Of a DNA stretch of 26,560 nt, positions 10,401 through 20,000 are shown in pieces (the first letter of the stretch is position 1; every line of letters starts with the position of its first letter). The DNA comes from Plakobranchus ocellatus (lineage: Eukaryota > Mollusca > Gastropoda > Plakobranchidae): NCBI GenBank assembly GCA_019648995.1, contig BLXT01007646.1, forward strand, positions 415,651 to 442,210. Reading direction: 5' to 3'. Under the pieces are notes generated by a model. The model ran no database searches, had not been told where the DNA came from, and was given only the letters and a program-made list of their open reading frames with translations. The position numbers were made by a program, and so were the translations under genes.

Positions 10401-13400
10401 CATAATATAAATGAGCCATGTAGGCTTTTAGCATTTCTCAGATTTTTCTTCATATTTTCTCTCCACAGGTAGCATCTTTAGTTAACATTGCTTCCAACTA
10501 TCTTAATGCTGGTCTAGAGGCTCAGAGATATGGCACTGCTCACCCAAGTATTGTTCCTTATCAGGTAAGCATTTGCATGTAGGTGGATACTTTTTTTAAT
10601 TTTGAAATCATTCATTTTTAAATATCCTATATAGCTTGTCAAACAACCATTTAATCATTTGCCTTGTTTTACAGCTTTGGCGGTCATTTCTTTTTGAAAC
10701 ATTTTGATTTTTCATGCCTTTTTTTGTCTAAGCACATTCCTCGCATAAAGTGGTCTGAAAACCTCACATGGTTGCTACTTATTTTCTTGCCCAATGCTTC
10801 TTTGGGTCTCCCACATTTGGTATTTTGGACCATGGTATTCATAGTATTTTCCTAAAGAAAACCACATCTTTACTGCTTCTAAATAATGCTGAACACAGTC
10901 GCTCATTTTGGCCCGAATCTTGACTTTTAGTTGCCGAAAGTGCAAGGTAATTAATCACCTTGCAGGGAGAATGTGAGGCAGCAAGCCCCTTGAGAAATAA
11001 GCTTATTGGGATAGGACGGGCATGGGCAAGGCGGGTGGATTAGCGATGCCGTGACCCGATCAGTTGAACTGCTGCATTTATTATACTCGGCCGCCGATGA
11101 AGTCATGAATTTTGTAAATTTCTTGTGTTTTTATTAATTGATTTACACACGTTATTCTCAGAGCACACTTTCATGTTGGATATCATATTAAAGCTCTTTT
11201 CTTTCACTCTCCAACAGTATAAAGTTTTAAGTTATATTTTTATTAGAAAGATTTAATTTCTTTTCACGTAAAATGTGCCAGAACGCTTACGTTTTTAGAT
11301 GTTGTCATTAATTTTTTTTTTTTTTTCAAACAACCCTCACTTTTGTTTTGAAATAACATATGGATTGGGAAAAGCTTAAATCTAATGTATGAAAAATTTT
11401 GTAAATTTGATCCGAAAATCAGATTAGTTATGGCAGAGTAGAGGTAGTAAAGCATTATCAGTGTAGCATTCATATGTGAAGAACTAAAAAGAAAATGTAT
11501 CCGTTAGTGTTTTTCTTTTTTTAAATTGAAATACGGACTTTCCACCTTTTACTAGATTTAAGCAGAATTTGTATTTCCCTCATGACAGTTCCCTGATAAT
11601 AAACGATGATAATTTCAAAAACTTTGTATAGATTTAAGTTGAACCACATCAATTTCACATACACCACTAACATCCCGATCGGGCCCTATATGTTTTCAAC
11701 TTGATGCAGTGCTAGATAAGCATGCTATCACACCACAGTCATTTCATAGCCATTTGTTCACAGGCAATCACTGCAACAAATATCTCTACCCAGAGGTTTT
11801 CAAAGACATCAAGCCTCCTCCCGAGATCACAGCTTAATTGTGGACTGGGTATACCAATAATCAATCATCACAGCCTCAATAGTCAGGACAATGTGTGAAA
11901 GGATCAGTAATCCTTTCATTGTTGATAATGCAAATGAATTAAAATATAACTTTGACCTGCTTTACGAGGCCTACGCTCTTGTTCATAACGATATATCACA
12001 TACCTTTCATAAAGCTCCGGTTTCATTATCAAGTATTAAAACAAATATAGACTCATATATGGCAACTTATAGGAGGACGTTTAACAAGAAAAAAATCCCG
12101 AAACAGCACATTTTAGAGTGTCATTGCCTTCCTTTTATTCGAGAACATAAGACAGGACTTGGCCTATTGGGAGAGCAAGGTTGGAAGCCCATTCACTCAT
12201 CTATCGCAAAATTAGAAAACAGTACAGTTGGCATACGTCAGGAGGAGAGGAAGATAAAAATAATAATAGAATGCCACCTTCTTCAAGTTGCACCTCTATT
12301 GCAAAGGTACATACCTGAAACTAAAAAGCAAAAACTGAAAAATTAAACCAAGCGATTAACACTGCCCCTTGTGCTTACACATGTTTATTGATTGGAATAC
12401 AAATAAGATTTAAAAACAAGTCATTTCCTTTAACTTCACGAATGAAGCAAATGTTTCAACTTTCGACACTATTAGTGCTAACCAACGCTGTAGACCAGAT
12501 TATTATCTGTATGCCTGCGATAACTGGTAGCACCGAGGCGATAATGGATAGTGACACTTCCTGCTATGATGTTGCCAATACTAGCACAACAAACGGTTCA
12601 TGGTAGGCTTTCCGGGAGGATCAAATCACCCAAACTTGCAAGGTGAGCCGCTAACACTACGATCTTTGTGTATGTGAGGTTTCATTACAATCCTTGGTGA
12701 GGAATGTGTTCATTCTGTGAATTTTATTATGATAGACTTTGCCACTAAATGACAATTATATGACTCATAATAAACAGACATGCCAGGTCTCCCGATTTAA
12801 TTAGGAGTCTCCAGATTTTTGAAACAAAATACCCGTTTCCTGATTTCCCGATTTAAAGTGAGAAATCCCCATTTTTCTTGGTATTCTGGTTTGAAGTATT
12901 GAGATATTGAGTTTGTTTTGTCTGTTGAGAATTAATAGAAAATAGACATAACTAGTGAAACACTTTCTCACTTTGCACAAATAATATTCTGTCTCCTAAG
13001 TCAATTGAGCAATCTTGATGCTCTTAAAGGTGGTTGAGACGGTGCTTCAACCATTCATCCAATGAACAGGCAAATCAGCGAAGTAGGCCTACATGCAAAC
13101 TAATCATGCATGCATTTGCTAAGTGTGAACAGTAAAGTTTAAAATCCGCAAAGGATATATCTGCGAAGCAATAAATATATGCATGACCTGTGCCCAGCAC
13201 AATCCATACTACGAGTGTAGATCTAGATCTCAAACATGCACATGATTATAGTGTAGACCTAGATCGCCATCAGTTAGGCATTTTAACCCTTTTGTTTATC
13301 TTGTTTTCAACACATCATGATTGCCTGAGTAAAAAGAAAACAAAAAATGTTTTTCAAGTTGAAGCACAAGGAAATCAACAAACATCTAAGAATTAGATGA

Positions 13401-16400
13401 AATAGGAAGGGATTAGTGTTCTCCATTTTACTTTTTAGAAGTTCAGTGTCATCAAGTTTTAGCAATCATAGATCTAGAGTCAAGTCCGGGCCTTGATCAT
13501 TGATTATATTACAGTATATATCTCAGAACCCAGATATTCATTGTCATCTCCTTTTAACACAGTTTAATGCCAAACATAAAACGAAATAGACCTAGGCATA
13601 GGGCCAATAGTTTTGAAAACCGTTCACTTTTTTTTTAAAATAACGCCATGCCAAGGGAAAAAAAACGATTAATTAAGGTGTACTTCAAAGAAATTCAGTG
13701 GCATCATATATGCCTTACCTGTGAGCATCAGCAATCACAAAGTAGAGAATGCTGTAAAATTTAAATCTCACACACACGCACAAGAACAAAAGCGTGTTCG
13801 GCCTACATGCAATATTTTCATGTTCATTGCCAATACAATGTATATGTATCTCAACGTGAGGGAATTTCCTTACCATAAACTGCCTTGTGGTTTTTGCGAT
13901 TATAATGATTTGAAGGGTAAAAAAAAAAGGATCATCCACTGCCTTAACTGTTAACAAGCATAATTTAAAGTAGATTTAGGCCTATAATTTTACAAAAAGT
14001 ACTTGCAGTGAAGAGAACTGATTAGGAAGGAATTTATTGCTATCATTTGCCTTTCCTGTAAGTGTTGGTTGGCAAGCTCTATCAAAAAGGTCCAGGTGGT
14101 TTGTATAGGCCGAAACAATAGCAGTAGATCTTGATAGAATTCATTATCATAATATGTTTATTAATTGAGTGAGTGTTGGAAAAAAAATAAACGCCAATGA
14201 GAACATAAAAGACATTAAATAAAAACTGATCCCAAACAAATTAATCATCATAGTCTGCCATGCCTGTAACAGGTGGCGATCATTATTTGAAGTAAATCTA
14301 TAATTGAAAAGACAAACAAAAAAACAATTGCATTAAGCATACCTAAAATCTCAAATTCATTATCATTTGAAATTACCTAACCTGTAACTATAGGTGATCA
14401 GGATTTTGTGTAGATCTCAAGGGATTATTTTGTTAATAACAAAAAAGTCTTTATTAATCCCAATTAATACCCAAAAATGAAAAGAACAAAAAATTATGTT
14501 AAAGGAACTCATTATCATCACCTGCCTTACCTGTGACTGTTAGTGGTCATGATTTAAAGTATAAATTTCATAATTTTGTATAACAACAAATACAAGATGT
14601 AGTGAATAAACTCAAATAAAATAATCTATGATTCTAAATCTTTTTGACTTCATTGGGTTCATCAAGAGTGTGATCTATATAGCATTAATTTTTACAATCC
14701 TCTCGCTGAAGTGTAATGAGATCTAGGCTTCTGTTTTTGTTCATAAGATTTTTTCCACAACATGCTTTTGTTTTTTGCTTCAAAATCCTGTTTTTTGGGT
14801 GGGCTCATTTCTAATATTATTGCCTGGCAAGTCTGAATAAAGATTCGACTCATTATAAAAACTATTGATGGGACTACGACAAAAGTTATAATGAAATTTA
14901 CAGCAACATATGTGTAATCGATCTACCTCCTTTCCATATCATGCATATGTTTAATAATTTTTTTAGGAATGAAAAAAAATTTTTTTTTTTTTAAATCACG
15001 TATTAAAGCGCATATTTCTAGGTCTTGCTGACCTATTCTGCTGGGGACTAGCACCAGGTAGCTTGACCCCATGATCTCAACTGGACAATGGGTCATCAAG
15101 CGCAGACTAAAATGCACGCTTACAACAGCCGTGTGAAATGTCCTTTGTCTTTTTTTTTTTGTTGTCAATATATTCTTGTTGGTGAAGTGAAATTTCATTT
15201 TTGAAATTGTAGTTTGGGCCTGGCTGGTCCTTGGCAATATTTCTGTAATGTTTTTGCCATCCTAAGTGATGTGTGCACCTAGATATTTGAAAGTATCTTT
15301 TGCTCTGAGCTTTATATGACAAACTATGTTGCTTATGATGTCAGCACAGAATTAATTAAGCACCATACAAATTTTGCCAACTATCAAAAGGTGGAACATT
15401 TTCAATTGTGTCTTTATGGCTGATGATATGAATAAAAACTTTATTTTAATCAATGAAAACTTTCTGTAAGGAATTCACATCTGCCATTTTTATAAATGAA
15501 CTGTCACTAATGGCTTTGTGCTATACAGTTATGGTCAAACTGAACACTGCCTATGAAAAGTTTTTTTTTAACAGGTTAAAAAACAGAAATCAATCCAAGT
15601 CTTACCGAAAATTGAACGAAAACTTTATTAATTTAAATGTAGAACAATATCAGAACAGCAAAGTATTTCTCTGTAGGTCTACAATATCTCAGACGTTAGT
15701 GGTCTATTTCTCAGCAATCTCTTATACAATCTCTCGGCGATTGTTTATACCCAAAACTTCTAAAAAACATTATTTATGCAATACAAAGGCTAATTTGATC
15801 TGTATTATCCTCTCCTTAATAAATAAAAATCACAAGTTCATCTTGTCTTCAGGATACACCCTAATGTTTTCCTGAAAACAATGTTCTTACATCTTTGAGA
15901 ACCTTCTAGAAGTCTCTAGATCCAAAAAAAGGCAAACAAAGCTAAATAAAAATAGCACTGTTAAACTAAGGCCTAACCTAGATCCACTCAAAATTTTACT
16001 GAATATTACAAATAAACAAAGCCAAATCAAGATATTAGCTGTTCAGAGTTTAATATAGACCTAATTCTAGCAGCCAGTTTTGTCACATGAATACAGGAAA
16101 AGGAATCTTTATTTTTTTCTCTAGACTAAGAAATTTGTGACGACAAGCATTTAATGTTATTTTTCTGAAGAAACATACATGCACTTTTGACGCCCATCTC
16201 TCAATATTTTTTTTAGTCATAGAAAAAAAAAATATATTTGCCTATGTTGTGTATGGTTCATAGAAATTGTTTCACAGCATCCTGAAATCTCTTCTTGCTT
16301 GTTTATTCGCAGGCTTTTGAAACAGCTGACGGTTATTTCTTGGTTGGTGCAGGAAACGATACACAGTTTGCTCTTTTAGTGAAAGTAATATTTATGATGA

Positions 16401-16959
16401 TGATTATATTGATAGTGATAGTAATCATTCTAACATAATTGTAGTCCTAATGATGATAATTATAACAATAATAGCATAGATAATTAATTTGGCATTCCCC
16501 AACAAAATCAGCCCAAGGTACAAATGGGGGGAAAATGCAATATATTGACATTAATTTCGGTTTTGAGCTAACAAGGATGTGGAAAATATCAGGTTTTTTG
16601 GTCAATTCCAAATTCTTTTTGTAAATATTTCACATGGGAGGAATTGATCTTATATGAACATTTCAGTTAGAGTACATTATAATATTTTTGTCCCAAATGT
16701 AAATGGAATAGAATTAAATGTTTGACGATGAAAAGTCATTATAAAATCCTAATAGGGAGTATTATTTTCTTCCACCTTTCCAGGCCAATCCTAGTATCAG
16801 TGCTACTCTTGCTAGCACTACCACTATCACTACACCTCAACAGCATACCACCAATGTAACCATTAACATCACCACTATCACTATCATGACCACTACCACC
16901 ATTACTACTACTACTGCTGCTGCTGCTACTTTTACTACCACTACGATTACTAATGTTGT

Positions 16960-17037
<78 letters not shown>

Positions 17038-20000
17038 TACCACTACCACTACCCACTACCACTACCCACTACCGCTACCACTGCCGCTGCCGTTACGACA
17101 CCACTTTAATTACCACTACTATACTATTACTCCTGCTATTACTTATACTGCTACTGCTGCTGCTGCCACTGCTTCTATTGCTGCTGCTATTGCTACTGCT
17201 ACTAATGCTACAATTTTCAGTTTTAGCTTTTAAGGTGAAGAAATAAATCAAAGATAAAGTAGTAGATTAATCAAAGAATGTCGATCTATTGCTACTGCAC
17301 TAAAAATGTACATCACCACCACTGCCAGCACCTCCTTTGCTTGTTCCTTCTTTTCTCTGCTTTTATTTTTTTTTTTTTTTTCAATTTTTTTTTTTTTTAA
17401 GGTTAAAAAGTCATTATTTTGACACTGCATCACTAAATCTCCATCTATTTTTCACTACTGGAAAACCTGTCAAACTCGGTGCCTGTCTGCATTGTGATTT
17501 TAAATGTTAAAAATGGAGCATTCTTTTTTTCATTTGGATTGGATTTTGAGACACATTTGTTTTTTGTCACTGGTTTAACAGCTACTTGGGCACCCTGAAT
17601 TGTCTGAGAATCCAAGATTCCTCACCAACAAAGACAGAGTTGTGAACAGAGAGGAGCTGCTTAAATTGTTACGCTCTGTGTAAGTGTTTTACTCTTTGAA
17701 TTATAAAGTATTTAAATAACAATTAATTAGCATAATGCTTGATATAAAAATGGACGTCATTTTTTTTGCTCATGTAAATTTATGCATAACAAAGGAATTG
17801 CGTATGAAGTAACCAAAAAAGCTAATTTTTCACTCAGAAGATTTAGCAATCTTACTTTTGGGGCTTATCTGCAACTTCATACATTTGATGTTTATGTGGA
17901 AGGAATGATTTGATGCCTTCAAGTACATTACTTTGCTTCTGATTTTTTAAATTTTTTCTCATTATTTTTTTAAACACAAAGTTGTTGTGGGTGCTGCAAG
18001 CCTTCATGATTATAATTATAGTTCACCTGCAGTTTTGATATGTAATTTCGTTTTCGCACATGGTTTTTTTTTTATTTTGGATGAGCCTGACTAGTGATAC
18101 TTGCCACTTTCATCAGTGCTTGATAAGACTGTTGAACTATATTTACCTCACTATCCATTAACACCACTCTTGATATGATTCTTTTGTTTTAATTCCTATT
18201 TAATTCCAATATTAAAATTTTTAGGTGAGACCTGGGACTGCATGTTTATTAGAGGGTACTCATTTTTTTTTTATAAAAGTTCTAAAACATCCAATTAGGC
18301 ATGAAAAGAATTGTATGCCTTTCTTTTGATTAGAGACTTGTAGAATGAAAAGCAGTAGGTTACAATGTTTTCACAAAGCTATTTGGAAAGAAAGCAAGAT
18401 CAGTACTTCACAAAGCCAACAATTTGGTCTTACTCTTCAAAGTATGAAGCCCTATAAATGGGGTGATGGATCATAGGGGTGCTTTGACCAAAAATTCTCC
18501 GCAATTTTAATTTGATAAAAGTCTAATATAACGGACCTTTAATCTTTTTTTTTATTCATCTCTTCTGATATCTTTATTCACAATTTGCCTCCTATACTAC
18601 AGAAAATTAGTTTATGTTTACTAATTGAATTATTCTCTTCATGCTGATTTCTATTTGTATCTGCTCCAAAAACCAGCATGGGTTTTGCTCCATAGCTGAT
18701 CTTGTGTTTTTATTGGACATTTTATTGTACAGCAATATAGAACAACATAATAAAAACGAAACTGAAAAAAGTGACCTAAAATACTGAATACGTGGAAGAT
18801 ATGACCTAATTGTTGCAAAATACATGTATTTGAAAAAATTTTTCATCCGTAAGTGGCCTTGAACTTAAGGCAGTTTTGAATGACACCCACTATATAGATG
18901 GGATGCACTGTATGTTTTTTCGGGCATAATTGTCAAGCATTATCATTTGATATTCTTGGCCCAGTAGGGAGATAAGAATTTTGTTTGTTCAAAGTAGGTA
19001 TGATCCCTTTCATGTCTTTGAATATATTATACACACATATATATATATTTTGTGTATGTGTGTGTACATATATATACATATATGCTCAAATTATGGTTTT
19101 ATTTTCTTGTTTTAAGGTTCAAGCAGAAGCCTGTGCATCACTGGTTAGGTACATTTGAAGAATCAGGTATTCCTCATGGCCCTATTAACAACATGGAACA
19201 AGTTTTCTCAGATCCACAGGTAGAATAGATCAGTATCCTCTATTATACACAACATGTACTATGTAGTTAGTTTGTCAACAGAAAATTTTGAAATTGAAGA
19301 GAAGATTGTTTACAATAGAGTGGAAACCTCAAAAGCTAAGTAGGATTATTCAAATTTCTCATGAATCAAAGTATTCATGATTTGAGTTATTTTTTTTCTT
19401 TTTTAGCTTTTTCATTATTTGAAGTCAAATTTGATTCTCTTAACTAAAAAGCCCACATGATCACAAACTGCAACAAGAAAATAAATGTTGTCTTCTCGCA
19501 ACCCTTGAAACAGTACTGATCACTGTTTTAACAAACCATAGTCAAGGAGTTTCATTGCCAACAATTGAAGATAGGGAAGGGGTCAAACTAGATCTAGACC
19601 TAGCCGTGAAGGCAATAATAAATTTCACGCAAAGTCAGTTGCAAGTTCAGGAAAGGGGAGTTGCAGGAAGCTTGGGGTGGGACAAGGTGTGCTGGATGTG
19701 ACTGGAGTTTCGATACTGGTACGAGTAACTTGGGCACCAAGAGGCTTTGTAAAATATAGTGCTAGCACAGCATCTATTGTCTAGATCTAACATAACACCA
19801 AACACACACACACACCAGGCAGCATTACAACATGCCGACATGCATATTATACTATTATCACTTGATTCATTGCAACTAAGGTAAGCAGTCGCATTGACGC
19901 ATTACAAATCTCTTCTTGTGCCAGATAGATTGTAGCAGAAAGTTTGCTACAGCTTCGTATTTTCTCTTTATTCTTAGACCCCTAATTTTGCCCCTTTTTT

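Larger units (their letters stand above)
10565..16312 (+). other. SUGCT: Intron 8 (5748 bp), repeat-rich
   Basis: The largest intron. In order it holds a 24-nt near-palindrome (10941-10964), a slightly GC-richer patch (about 10960-11100), a SINE tail (11823-11853), a transposon-derived ORF (11891-12346), a short segment with repeated TCTCCCGATTT-like words (12787-12860), a decayed tandem array (about 13430-14580) and an unassigned ORF of 140 codons (15453-15875). No independent host gene is recognised. Confidence 0.75.

Noticed and set aside
13721..13957. Overlapping plus- and minus-strand frames of 77 and 80 codons.
   Set aside because: They lie in the decayed tandem array, and neither frame is preserved in the other copies.
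14923..15322. Two overlapping minus-strand frames of 71 and 104 codons.
   Set aside because: Composition is Lys-rich and generated by T tracts, no motif is recognised, and they lie antisense in an intron.
16739..17246. Several long overlapping ORFs with poly-Ser, poly-Val, poly-Thr or poly-Leu translations.
   Set aside because: They are readings of the (ACT)n microsatellite in different frames; the tract lies in an intron of the CoA-transferase gene.
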